NCBI GenBank assembly: GCA_012064415.1
Contig: SSNU01000017.1
Location: forward strand, 1 to 38,544
Direction: 5' to 3'
From: Gyrodactylus bullatarudis
Lineage: Eukaryota > Platyhelminthes > Monogenea > Gyrodactylidea > Gyrodactylidae
DNA: 38,544 nt
Shown: piece by piece, positions 29,940-38,544 of the stretch
Layout of the letters: each line of letters begins with the position of its first letter
Position numbering within the stretch: position 1 is the first letter of the stretch
The notes under the pieces: model-generated
Seen by the model: only the letters and a program-made list of their open reading frames with translations
The model's database searches: none
What the model was told of the DNA's origin: nothing
Made by a program: the position numbers and the translations under genes

Positions 29940-30254
29940 TCAACAGGATTTTCCATAGAGGAAGATGAGATCTTGCAAAGAATGTACCTTAAAAATAAAT
30001 AAATTTTTATTACCATCACGAATTGATTTTCTTCTTTTACAAGTTGAACATCGGAAAACATAGCCATCAATAGATGAATTAAATGTTCCAAGATACATTT
30101 CGCCATCACAATCATCGTGCGACATAGTTAAAGGGATAAGCTTTAGTCGTTGACACATTTCAACCATTCCTTTATTATCTTGATAAGATCTTATCAGAAG
30201 ACTGGCCGTAAGACTCTCTACATTATCAAGGTTAATATCATTGATAGTGGACAT
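29940..30254 (-). pseudogene. Merlin/ISXO2-like transposase N-terminal fragment
   Basis: A minus-strand frame from an ATG at 30254 (MSTINDINLDNVESL) contains a zinc-ribbon-like block (CDGEMYL..FRCSTCKRRKSIRD) followed by FIFKVHSLQDLIFLY. The arrangement C..C..RCxxCxxxxSIRxG, then a hydrophobic helix, is what precedes the DDE domain in IS1016/Merlin (ISXO2-like) transposases. The catalytic part does not follow. The frame stops at 29940, at the junction with the Gypsy remnant. It could be a first exon or a truncated copy. Identification rests on this short motif alone. Confidence 0.5.
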
Positions 30255-30504
30255 GATGTTATTATTTAATTGTTGGATGCGGTTGTTGATTTAAATAAAC
30301 AAAATAGTCTTATTTTCATTTGTTTTTGTTGAAATTGACCGGTTTTATGAAAAATATGTAATATTATGCACATTCTCGGATTTTATTGATTCCTAATTTA
30401 ATAGTGAGTATTTGATAAATTGATGGAATATACATGCTTTTATTATATTTTGATATGTTTTAAAACTCTTTATCATTTATACTAACAAGTATATATGGTC
30501 GGTG

Positions 30505-31020
30505 TTCCTAAAGTAAAGTTTAGCCATTTCAGGCATACTCATCAGTGTGATACGTGCCATATAAGTACAAATTTACAAAAATTGATATCCAACTTTTATT
30601 GATTTCGGAAATATTCATTTTCGATTGGTTTATTCCTGTTTCCAGGACTGATCAGTATTTTTAACATTTAAACAGTTATTCGTACATTGATAATTACAAT
30701 TATAATTATAGTGGTTTTGATAAAAATAAAGTGTTAATTATCAAAAAATCATATACACCACTTGCGTAATTATCAAATATTCTGTCAAAATTAATTATGC
30801 AAAAACATTTTTATCGAAACCCCTATAATTATAATTGTAATTATCAATGTACGAATAATTGTTTAAATGTTAAAAATACTGATCAGTCCTGGAAACAGGA
30901 ATAAACCAATCGAAAATGAATATTTCCGAAATCAATAAAAGTTGGATATCAATTTTTGTAAATTTGTACTTATATGGCACGTATCACACTGATGAGTATG
31001 CCTGAAATAAAAGCCTTATT
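30505..31020. repeat. Inverted repeat made of two PLE terminal sequences
   Basis: Left arm (about 30525-30715) and right arm (about 30820-31003) are essentially perfect reverse complements. Pairing continues with mismatches toward the centre (TTTTGATAAAAATA against TATTTTTATC). Each arm is PLE family B terminal sequence with a hammerhead core at its outer end. The right ribozyme is intact (plus strand). The left one (minus strand) stops right after GAAA. The result is a foldback of about 490 bp with two divergent ribozymes. Confidence 0.9.
30520..30562 (-). ncRNA. Hammerhead ribozyme motif, family B, truncated
   Basis: The minus strand shows GGCAC, AUCACA, CUGAUGA, GUAUGCCU and GAAA, then unrelated sequence (TGGCTAAACTTT) in place of stem III and the cleavage site. 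The breakpoint coincides with the end of the inverted repeat arm. Confidence 0.7.
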
Positions 31021-31026
31021 TGTGAA
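30975..31026 (+). ncRNA. Hammerhead ribozyme motif, family B, intact core
   Basis: Order: GGCAC, stem I strand UCACA, CUGAUGA (30989-30995), linker GUAUGCCU, GAAA (31004-31007), stem III AUAA/UUAU with loop AAGCC, U17 at 31020, then UGUGA (31021-31025). UCACA/UGUGA gives five Watson-Crick pairs, against UCGCA/UGUGA (one G-U) in the copy at 0.65 kb. Predicted cleavage is between 31020 and 31021. Confidence 0.78.
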
Positions 31027-31059
31027 ACTCTTGGCATCATCTTCTTATTTTTTTTCATA

Positions 31060-31690
31060 GTATTGTTCGTGTCTGGTTTATTTTGAACGATTTTGACATC
31101 AGAAAATGTTAGTTTGGCAAAAACTCCTAAGTGTTCTATACTTGGGAAAATATTTTGAATATCAAATTCAAATAAGGTATTATTTGTTTCAATCAATATA
31201 CAATCAAGGATGTTGTTTTGTGTAGTGGGTATATTGATTATTTGGGATAATCCTAAATCAAATAAATATGATCCTAAATGAGTCTTGGGATGATTCCAGT
31301 CTTCATGTGGAAGATTGAGATCACCAAGTATGATGAGTTCAGTCTCTATATATCTATAAATTATATCATCAATATGACTCATAAGGATGAATTCATCAGT
31401 GGCTGTGTTATTAGGTCTTCTGTAAACTAGGATTAAATTTATTGTTTTTGTGTCAGACAGTTTAATACCACAGTTTAGTAGCTCATTCTGTTAATTGACG
31501 TGGTATAAGATGGTGTGAGGTTGGAAGTTTCTTTAAAAAATAATAAAACTCCACCATGTTTGTCACCAGTTCTATCAGATCTAATAAATTTATAGCCTTC
31601 TAAATGAAGCCAATGGTCAGAATGAGAATCATGTAGCCATGTCTCAGTAAAACAGTAAAAATCATATTGTGTATTCAGAAAAAAACTTTT
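31060..31690 (-). pseudogene. Non-LTR retrotransposon EEP endonuclease
   Basis: The minus-strand frames give the ordered signatures of an apurinic-like endonuclease: NTQYDFYCFTETWLHDS near 31650-31690, EGYKFIRSDRTGDKHGGVLL, LILVYRRPNN near 31400-31440, then TELIILGDLNLPHEDWNHP near 31290-31350, NILDCILIETNN, and SIEHLGVFAKL near 31110. At least one frameshift lies near 31480. The domain is cut at about 31060 where the PLE inverted repeat begins. It is the downstream neighbour of the ORF1 piece at 31.8-32.36 kb, in normal LINE order. The RT is absent. Confidence 0.88.
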
Positions 31691-31779
31691 TAAGAGAAAA
31701 TATACAGAAAGTAGTGGATATATTTTGTATATAGAGTATTAGAGTATTATTGGAGTGTACTATTGTTAGTCACTCTGTT

Positions 31780-32359
31780 TTGCGACGAGGTTAAACTATT
31801 TCTTTTAACCAAGTACTCTGAGGTGGCAATTGTCTGTTGAAGAAAAGTTTTATCTCTAAATATTTTGTTCTGAATTAAAAAAAATTTTATGTATCTTAGA
31901 GCTTGTCAAGATTTTAACAGTTCGACATTATCCAGGAACTGGCTTACCAATTCGAGTTGTTTTCATTATGTTTTCTATTTTATTTTCTAAATTACTTATG
32001 CAATTTTGGACACCTCTTATGTCATCTTCAGATTCAGGAAGATTATAGATAATTGGGTTGTTTAATTTTTCTGTTCGTTGGTTTATCTCATTAACCATTG
32101 AGTAATCTTAAGCTCTTTTAAACGAATATTTAGAAAGTTCTGTCTTCCATTTCCATCTTCATTTTTAATTTTCTTCTAAGAGTGATATATTTGATTGTAG
32201 TAGAGTGTTAACTTCGTAGCTCAGATCATCCACAAGTACTAAGAGCCCATCAAGAGTGATATTTCTTGGGTAACAACTGTCAGATATAGATCCATCATTT
32301 GATAAACGCTGTCTTTTGTCAGGCTTGGATATTTTCTTGGATAATGATTTTGTAGACAT
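31780..32359 (-). pseudogene. Non-LTR retrotransposon ORF1 protein, broken
   Basis: The minus-strand frame from the ATG of MSTKSLSKKISKPDKRQR (32359) has a basic N-terminus, then a heptad-like stretch (LDGLLVLVDDLSYEVNTL) ending in a stop at 32165. Other frames continue with a region typical of LINE ORF1 proteins (NPIIYNLPESEDDIRGVQ), then RIGKPVPG near 31930, and NSLTSSQNR near 31780. These fit a coiled coil plus RNA-recognition-like domain that coats element RNA. Two or more frame breaks occur. The endonuclease follows on the same strand within about 100 bases. Confidence 0.75.
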
Positions 32360-32449
32360 CGATGAAAATTTAAACTTAATGAAAAAAATGTTGGAATAAT
32401 CTAACGATGATGGTTTAGAGAAATAAAGAGAGTAGAGTAGATACAGCAA

Positions 32450-33650
32450 ATGTATGTATGCAAAAATTATTGCTTCATATTCGATGGAAACAAAGTTTGA
32501 ATTTTTTAGAAAATTTCAAAATTCATAGCCAGAATCAGAATTGAACTGAAGTCATCTATTTTATATGGTATTTATGGTAGTTACATTAATGCTTGAGCCA
32601 TGTCACTCATTTAAGCAATTAAGCGAAACTACACGTATTTGATCTAACTTCTTTTGCATTTAAATTCAAGCATTCTCAAGCTTATCTTAAAGTCCCAGTA
32701 ATGAAATGAAAAATTTATTGAAAAACACATATGTTCTGCTTTACAATTTTCATTTTTATATAAAAAAGTTGATAGAAATTAATCTTCTCACAAAATATGT
32801 ATAATATTTTAATATTTATAACTATGTTTTTGTATAAGAATAATAATATAAATGCATCTTGTTAATATGTTTTTTTTCTTTTTCTTTCTTTCGTTGCAGA
32901 AGAGTTGGTACATATATGATAACTAGTATCAAAGCATTTGTAATTTTACGGTCAGGCATTATACCTTATGAAGATAAATAGTATTTTGTAACAATCTGTT
33001 CATTACTTTCTCTTTATTTATATTTTTTCTCTTCCTGAGACAATCACTTTATATCAGTTAATCGTTCATTATGAATTAAATTCAATCTACATGTCCCTTT
33101 TTTAATTTGTTGATAATAATAATAACTTCAGTTTGTTTTTATTTTAGAAATATTTTCACAAGCTGATAGTAAAGATTCCCACAGCAATAGACAGCCTTTT
33201 ATTCTGTGTATTTGATTTTTTTTTCTTTTGTAATTAATTATGGGCTGAAAAATATCATGAGAAGAGCAGTTTATTATTTTTTTTATCTTTGCAATGGCTC
33301 TAGATACGTGATATTTCAAGCTAATTTCAACAAATTAGTTTGTGACTGGTAAATTTTATTTTTTTAATTCTAATGATCAGTGAAGACTTTGATATTTATG
33401 AAGAGTCAGAAGAATTAAAAAGGAATGAATATGAAAAATAATATCTTCACAAGACATATTTTGAGTAATTTAATGTTGATTTATGTTTTTTTCTGACATC
33501 GATTCTGTTGATGCTACTATTCGAAAATGCAACAGAGATAATTTGAGGGACAAGAAATAAAGAGAATTTGAGAAAAAATAGATATAAATATAAGCAGACT
33601 ATAAGTAAGATAATCCCTTACCATAATAGTAAAACAAACAAGGCCTGGCA
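32450..33650. other. AT-rich stretch without recognised feature
   Basis: The part just above 32450 may be the LINE 5' untranslated region. Beyond it I see no motif-bearing frame. A minus-strand frame at 33128-33319 has no recognisable content. Confidence 0.4.
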
Positions 33651-34040
33651 TTACGGAGGGGGACCATAAAAGAAATAATTTTGTCAAACTTGCTATAACA
33701 GAAAAAAACCATAATGGAAATTCATTTTATTCCTCACAATAACACTGTGTTATTTGACTTACCATAACGGAAATAATCATTCTCAGACAGACCATTCTAG
33801 GAGAATACCATGTCCGACAGACCATACCGGTAAATACCTCTTAATTACACTTTGAACGTTAGAAGTGTAACGGAAATATTTTTCCTCTCTACCCCTTTTT
33901 GCCACCTTCAAAACAATATAAAATGCATTGTTCAATTGCCACGTCATTCCCTTTGTCATCAACTGGATTACTAAATTCCTATCAGGAGGATACCATGTCC
34001 GACAGACCATAACGGTAAATACCCCTGTAATTAATTATTA
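33650..34040. repeat. Region of short direct repeats with a CCATAACGG-type motif
   Basis: About 50 bases at 33796-33845 recur at 33982-34033 in the same orientation, sharing ATACCATGTCCGACAGACCA and CGGTAAATACC. The repeats are about 186 bases apart. Related shorter words (ACCATAAAAGAAAT, CCATAATGGAAAT, ACCATAACGGAAAT) recur between 33660 and 33780. No coding potential was identified. Confidence 0.7.
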
Positions 34041-34769
34041 TATGGAATCACAAAGCAATTTTTTCTACATACACACTTTCCTATTACACATGCCAATGAA
34101 CAATTACATACCGTGAAACCGTGTGCTCTTGATAGACTTATTCTGGCAGCTTTAATACTTAACTAATTTTCATAGTGTTTTGGTTCAATAAGAAGGACTT
34201 TTTGATCGATTATTTTCATCTTATTTGCAGAAAAGCGACTTTCAAGTACGCCCTCAAAATTTCTGATTTTTGAGCTCTATAAATCTAACGATTTCGAATA
34301 TTGGGTTACACAATTTTACACGTTTTTTTACAGATCGCTAACATTCATTATTTAATTTACTTTATAAATCTTGCATAATAAATTGTTAACATAAAATCAA
34401 TTTAAAATTCTCTCATTAAAGATACTTAGTACGAATACTTTATGGAATATTAATTTCATCGTTCTTCTAATCGTAACTCACAACATATTTTTAGAATTTT
34501 ATGGTCTCTCATACGGATTTTAATTAATATAACTAAGAAAATAAGAGTACATATTATTATACGCAGATCAAACTATAATAAAACAAGAATTATTTAATTT
34601 TATTTACGACGAATTTTGAGAATTTTGATGAATTCAAAATTGCTACTCTTCAGATCAACTTTTTATTTTAACAATTTTTCTTTTTGAATGATAATATTTA
34701 CGAACTTTATCAAGAATAGTTGAGTTAGGTTCTAAACTCATTTGGAAGGTTTAGAGAGCAACAAGCGTC
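34041..34769. other. AT-rich stretch without recognised feature
   Basis: No motif-bearing reading frame, repeat match or RNA motif found. Confidence 0.4.
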
Positions 34770-34823
34770 TATTTGAGTGATAAACGTTACATTTCGCCGG
34801 GTCTCTTCAGAGTCTACTCCGGT
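34770..34823 (-). ncRNA. Hammerhead ribozyme motif, family A, partly degenerate
   Basis: The minus strand shows CCGG, then AGACU, CUGAAGA (34810-34804), GACCCGGC, GAAA (34795-34792), a weak stem III, and AUC|ACUC. The core is complete, but AGACU pairs poorly with ACUC (expected AGAGU), so stem I is weakened by a G to C change. It belongs to the minus-strand PLE tail at 36.6 kb, from which it has been separated by Ginger copy 3. Confidence 0.6.
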
Positions 34824-34834
34824 TAACATATAAA

Positions 34835-36475
34835 TGTTACGTTCAAAGTGAAAACTCTTACAGTGTATACACTGTACAACTAATTGGTCAACGTGGAAAC
34901 TCGGTGTACCCATTGAACGGTTGATGGTGTTCACTTTGAGCATAATGACTAAACAATGTTTTCCCCTTAAAAAATTTTAAAAATTTTGAACTACAAGTCT
35001 CAAGCATTATTTCGTTGAATGAAATGATGAAAACCATCTTGTCCTTGTGAGGGATCATTAAATCTTTGACATAGTTGATTCTAAACACAAGAGTCTTGGA
35101 CATTGTCGTCTCAATAATATGAAGGTCAATATATCTCAGAGTTTTTATAACATATCCAAGGAAGTAATCGGTATTTATCTTGATCTTTGTCAAGACTGTG
35201 CAAAAAATAAGACATCCAAAAAGAAGGGTCTGGTCACCAATCCTATCATCACGCATTTCATTCAATGAAAGAGCTCAGATGGACTTAATTGATCTCCAGT
35301 CCAAGCCTGATGGGGAATTCAAATTCATACTTGTTGTTCAGGATCACCTAACCAAATTCGTGACACTTAGAGCTTTCAAGAATAAAAGCTCTGTTGAGGT
35401 GTTTGAGAAAGTCATTGAAATATTTCTGCATGATGGTGCACCACGAATATTACAGTCTGACAGTGGTCGTGAATTCAAAAACAAGTCCGAGGACTGAAAA
35501 ACTTCTGGACCAATATGGTCTTTTGTCATGACAAGCCCAGACATCCACAAAGTCAAGGTTCTGTAGAGCGGACCAACAGAGATATCAAAAGGATTCTCAG
35601 AACGTTTGTTGATGATGCGAAGAATTCTAAATGAGATTCTGCTCTCAAGTTTGTAGAGTATATGAAAAATACTATTTACCACTCTACTATAAAAAACACG
35701 CCATACAAGGCTAAGTATGGAGCTGAACAAATGGTATGAATCATGATTTTAGTGAGTTTATTCTTGACTATATATTGTTACTTGTAAGCTAATTTTTTAA
35801 TTAGAAATCTCGGATGCAGATGAAGACTGTTCTCCTTTCGAATCATCACATGAGAGTGACAAAGAAAACCTTGATCCTGAGAATGATAACTTGGAAAACC
35901 ATAGAAAAAATTTCCTTCTGATGCCAATCGACTCAAGCTTCGACAGAGAACAGCTTGATCTCCACTCCAACTGATCAGTGGAAGTTAACGCTGACCGAAT
36001 GGTTCAAAAGAGTGCTGGAAGTTTCGCGTGCGTGGGTACTACTCTAAACAATTTTCAAACTCTAGCGTGGTCGCCTTTGTTTCATTTTCATTCATGTCTG
36101 TTTACGAATTGTGTAAAAAAACTGTTAGCAAGTTTATTTATTAAAGTATCTTTGCTATGTTCTTAAAAAAATTCTAGTTTGCTGTGTTGAAGTTAAACCG
36201 ATTCTGTGAGATTTTAGATTATTTAATAGTAAATTTACTAATAAGTTAAGTATAACACCAAAATTTTACTACTTTGGAAAGTGCCACTTTTTGCCACTTA
36301 TTTTTGGTCAGTTTGCCACTTTTTTGCCACTTTACGACAATTTCGTGCTACTTTTTTGGTGCTCTAGTCATTATGTATAAAGTGTACATCAACTGTTCAA
36401 TGTGTACACCGAGTTTCCTCATTGACCAATTAGTTGAACAGTGTATAAACAGAAGGTTCCACTTTGAACGTAACA
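34835..36475 (+). mobile_element. Ginger-like DNA transposon (copy 3), TAAA target duplication
   Basis: Inverted repeats of about 110 bp (34835-34949 and 36367-36475) start TGTTACGTTCAAAGTG and are about 85% identical. The flanking 4 bp TAAA is duplicated (34831-34834 and 36476-36479). Both TGTNR ends and a 4 bp duplication are described for Ginger elements. The 1641 bp element encloses a decayed integrase. It inserted into the non-coding 3' part of a minus-strand PLE, a dozen bases from its ribozyme. Its ends resemble those of the 12.6 kb foldback. Confidence 0.92.
35070..35960 (+). pseudogene. Ginger-like DDE integrase (copy 3), broken
   Basis: The frame near 35078-35165 gives a zinc-binding region (HKSLGH, later LCQDC at about 35190), then, after a frameshift, RAQMDLIDLQS (first D), LQSDSGREF (second D) and, in another frame, PRHPQSQGSVERTN (E) near 35560. 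The segment STIKNTPYKAKYGAEQMV follows and stops near 35740. A further acidic segment (SDADEDCSPFESS) lies at 35810-35960, possibly after a 70 nt intron-like stretch (GTATGA..TTAATTAG). No CXC tail was seen. Several frameshifts and one in-frame stop near 35630. More decayed than copies 1 and 2. Confidence 0.85.
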
Positions 36476-36584
36476 TAAATACTGATTATAATAATCAATT
36501 GGGGACCTTCCATTGGTTCATTTTCTTACTGACTCTAGTGCAATAGGGAGGGGGAGGTTTGGTACATTGCTCTCGGCTTTTTGA

Positions 36585-36745
36585 TTACTTTTGTATTTTT
36601 AGAAAACTATCAATCTGTAACTGATTACTGTGTCTCTTCCTTTTTCGTTTTGTTGTCGAGCAGTTTTCTTCTCTCCCTTTTCACTAACTATAGGTTGACT
36701 GATGATTTGATTATCAACTGCTGTTGACTTCTCGTTAGTTTCACA
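36585..36745 (-). pseudogene. Basic C-terminal tail with PIP-box-like end (tail 4)
   Basis: The minus-strand peptide begins CETNEKSTAVDNQIISQP, becomes basic (TTKRKRKRHSNQ) after a small frame change, and ends QLQIDSFLKIQK at a stop at 36585-36587. The order matches tails 1-3, with QxxIDSFL as the PIP-like core. Downstream non-coding sequence (CCAATTGATT, CCCTCCCCCTCC on the minus strand) resembles the sequence after tail 1. A family A ribozyme follows beyond the Ginger insertion. I infer the 3' end of a PLE copy. Confidence 0.5.
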
Positions 36746-36747
36746 TA

Positions 36748-36894
36748 ATCACCAAACACCAGTTCAACAATTACAGAGAGAGCAGTATCGGAAATATGAA
36801 AAAGGCTGCACCTGCAAATGGTAAAAGAGGTAGAAAATGTAAAAGTCTGAGTCGGCAACCAACATTGGACAGATACGTAAAAAGAAAGCAATGA
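36748..36894 (+). pseudogene. Basic C-terminal tail with PIP-box-like end (tail 3)
   Basis: The plus-strand frame reads SIGNMKKAAPANGKRGRKCK, then SLSRQPTLDRYVKRKQ and a TGA at 36892-36894. It is nearly colinear with tail 1 at 3180-3276 (KKPAPAITNKGRKRKSLS then QPTMDRYVRRKQ). It lies between the two arms of an inverted repeat that also derive from tail sequences, so three tail pieces are crowded into 500 bases in mixed orientation. Confidence 0.55.
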
Positions 36895-36956
36895 TCATGG
36901 ATACAAGCCATGAACCCTGCTCCCCGTTGAAGCTCGGCAATACTTCCCAGTTGGCA

Positions 36957-37150
36957 AAATGTGAAACTAACGAGAAGTCAACAGCAGTTGATAATCAAAT
37001 CATCAGCCAACCTTTAGTCAGTGAAAAGGGAGGAGAGAAAAAAAACTGCTCGAAAAAACCAAAAAAGGAAGAGACACAGTGTAGAAAAAAGTGTAGCTGA
37101 GGATTTTGTAATAAGATCTTTCTTTTGGATACAATAATTGGAATAAACAA
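36957..37150 (+). pseudogene. Basic tail fragment, right arm of inverted repeat (tail 5)
   Basis: About 120 bases match the reverse complement of 36630-36745. The frame starts CETNEKSTAVDNQIISQPLV. In a second frame the basic part reads KRKRHSVEKSVAEDFVIRSF, an altered version of the PIP-like ending. It is the inverted partner of tail 4. Confidence 0.5.
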
Positions 37151-38390
37151 CTGGATTTACTAGCACAAAGCAATGAACAATCTCTATGTTTTAAATACAA
37201 TTTTCAATTGTATAGCTAACCTGGAAATAGTCGCCTTAGATTCGGTGATGACGCTAAAAACAAGATTCCTCAGATGACTTCTCGAAAAACAGCAGAAGAT
37301 AAAATTCAATTTAGGAATGACAATTTATTTGATGAGTTGGAATTTTTCAAACTGAAAAATCAGAATTTTTGAAGAGATTTAACTTCAACTTGTGTGATCA
37401 ACCCAGGAAATCGGTTCAGATCAGGGAGAAACAATTTTTTTTTCAATCGGACTTATTGATCGAAGATCTTTTTGTATTATTTAACCAGTGACACTAGAAA
37501 AGAACTTTTTCTAAAAACAGATTCACTCACAAGTATTTTGATTTTATTCAAAAGAAAAATAAACATATTCCTTAGTATTCATTTTTTTCTCAAACCTAAA
37601 TTTAGGTGAAAAATTTAATAATATACGAATTATTTTTGAAATTTTTGATAAAAAATAGGAACTAATTTCTGTCTATTAACAATGCCGAAGCTAGAAATTA
37701 ATCACCTTCATTAAATATCTCTAAGTATCTTAGTCTTCAATTTTGATATAAACAAGAGTTTGTAAGTATTCTAAAAGTTTGTCCTCATGACTAATTTACA
37801 AAATTCAAACGGAAAATTTAACCCCTCTGTCCCTTTTTGATGGGGCTTGGAATCGTATTTTTGTCTTTTTTTAAATTAAGATAGTAAATTCAAAATGTAA
37901 TTAAATTTTTGTAAGCTATTGCTTCTCGTAATCGTACATAACCATATGTAATACCTTATGAATATTATACTTTTATGAGTTGGATAGATTTTTGCCTTTT
38001 TTAATGATTCATATTGATACCATAAAATAAAAAAATTTGTTAATGAATCAATAAATTATTTAAATAAACCTAAACTGTCATTAGAAATAGCTATTCCAAT
38101 TGATGAAAAATTATTCTGAGCTTCTACGAGCATGACGAATATATTTTCGCAAAGGCTGACCAACAATCTATATGTGATAAATTTCTGTATTTTTTGGTTC
38201 TTGCATAAGGCCATAATAAATTATTTTAATCTATTAAATTTTGGGTTGCAAATTTTATTCATCAGTATCCCTACGGCTGGCTTAGGATCAGATAAAGGGT
38301 TGAAGAATATTTTTTTATAAATTGATGTGAGAGAGGTTTTGGTTGATCTCTGATTTGGTCTGAGCAATGGAGTAATTCATGAAGAAAGGC
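37151..38390. other. AT-rich stretch without recognised feature
   Basis: No frame with a recognisable motif. From about 38325 the sequence matches 19868 onward (GAGAGGTTTTGG..GAAGAAAGGCGATGCC), marking the boundary of the next PLE family B copy. Confidence 0.45.
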
Positions 38391-38460
38391 GATGCCAGGT
38401 TGTTTGAAAGAATAGCGCTTTATTTCGTGGCATACTCATCAGCTTTTACATGCCAGATTT
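38391..38460 (-). ncRNA. Hammerhead ribozyme motif, family B, intact core
   Basis: On the minus strand: GGCAU, stem I strand AAAG, CUGAUGA (38442-38436), linker GUAUGCCAC, GAAA (38426-38423), stem III AUA/UAU with loop AAGCGC, U17 at 38411, then CUUU (38410-38407). AAAG/CUUU gives four pairs. GGCAU is complementary to AUGCC. Predicted cleavage is between 38411 and 38410. Confidence 0.75.
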
Positions 38461-38544
38461 ATATACATAAAAATACAAAAATGATAAGGTTTAATCTGAT
38501 TGGCCCTTCTTCTTTTCCACCTCCTCAGAGGTGGGTGCGTGTGT
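38461..38544 (-). repeat. 3' part of another PLE family B copy, cut by the window end
   Basis: TTGGCCCTTCTTCTTTTCCA and CACCTCCTCAGAGGTGGGTG parallel 20005-20050, just downstream of the minus-strand PLE C-terminus. A PLE coding region is therefore expected beyond the window. Confidence 0.65.

Noticed and set aside
29940..30254. First exon of the same host gene as exons A-D
   Set aside because: It starts with its own ATG and carries a transposase-type zinc ribbon; it shows no phase 1 donor and its composition differs from exons A-D.

Overview
This is a very AT-rich piece of a eukaryotic, almost certainly animal, nuclear genome. It contains canonical GT..AG exon borders and a dense mix of Penelope-like retroelements (PLEs), non-LTR and Ty3/Gypsy retrotransposons, Ginger-type integrase transposons, and mariner, hAT and Merlin-like DNA transposons. 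There is no sign of bacterial gene organisation. The combination fits an arthropod, possibly a copepod, but that is an inference from element types, not a species identification.

Almost every recognisable protein belongs to a mobile element. PLE remnants lie at 1.0-2.7 kb (-), 12.0-12.6 kb (internally inverted), 18.7 kb, 20.2-20.5 kb (-) and 24.7-25.6 kb, with detached C-terminal tails at 2.9-3.3, 23.5-23.7 and 36.6-37.1 kb. Around them are about ten copies of a hammerhead-type self-cleaving RNA motif in two sequence families. At least six keep the whole core, with compensating changes in stem I. Ginger-like integrase elements lie at 7.1-8.65 kb (no ends found), 15.0-17.28 kb (288 bp inverted repeats) and 34.84-36.48 kb (4 bp target duplication). 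A perfect 676 bp foldback element at 12.6-13.3 kb carries the same terminal sequence as the last of these. A mariner (20.97-22.22 kb, one frameshift) and a hAT (26.60-28.58 kb, uninterrupted transposase, perfect 8 bp duplication) are nearly complete. Non-LTR fragments lie at 6.4, 9.0-9.8, 13.5-15.0 and 31.1-32.4 kb, a gutted Gypsy element at 28.8-29.9 kb and a Merlin-like fragment at 30.0-30.25 kb.

The only candidate host coding sequence is a series of four minus-strand exons (22769-23020, 18162-18419, 10602-10880, 4234-4497). Each is bounded by plausible AG and GT sites, is an exact multiple of three (252-279 nt), and is phase 1 at both ends. They look like single-exon modules of one long gene with transposon-filled introns. 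I do not recognise the domain.

The most interesting features are: the hammerhead RNAs with a one-base-pair stem II and a covarying pairing between loop II and sequence 5' of stem I; a recurrent basic C-terminal tail ending in a PCNA-binding (PIP-box) like motif in several PLE-linked reading frames; the integrase-SH3-like-CXC architecture of the Ginger elements; and the foldback element that shares their ends.
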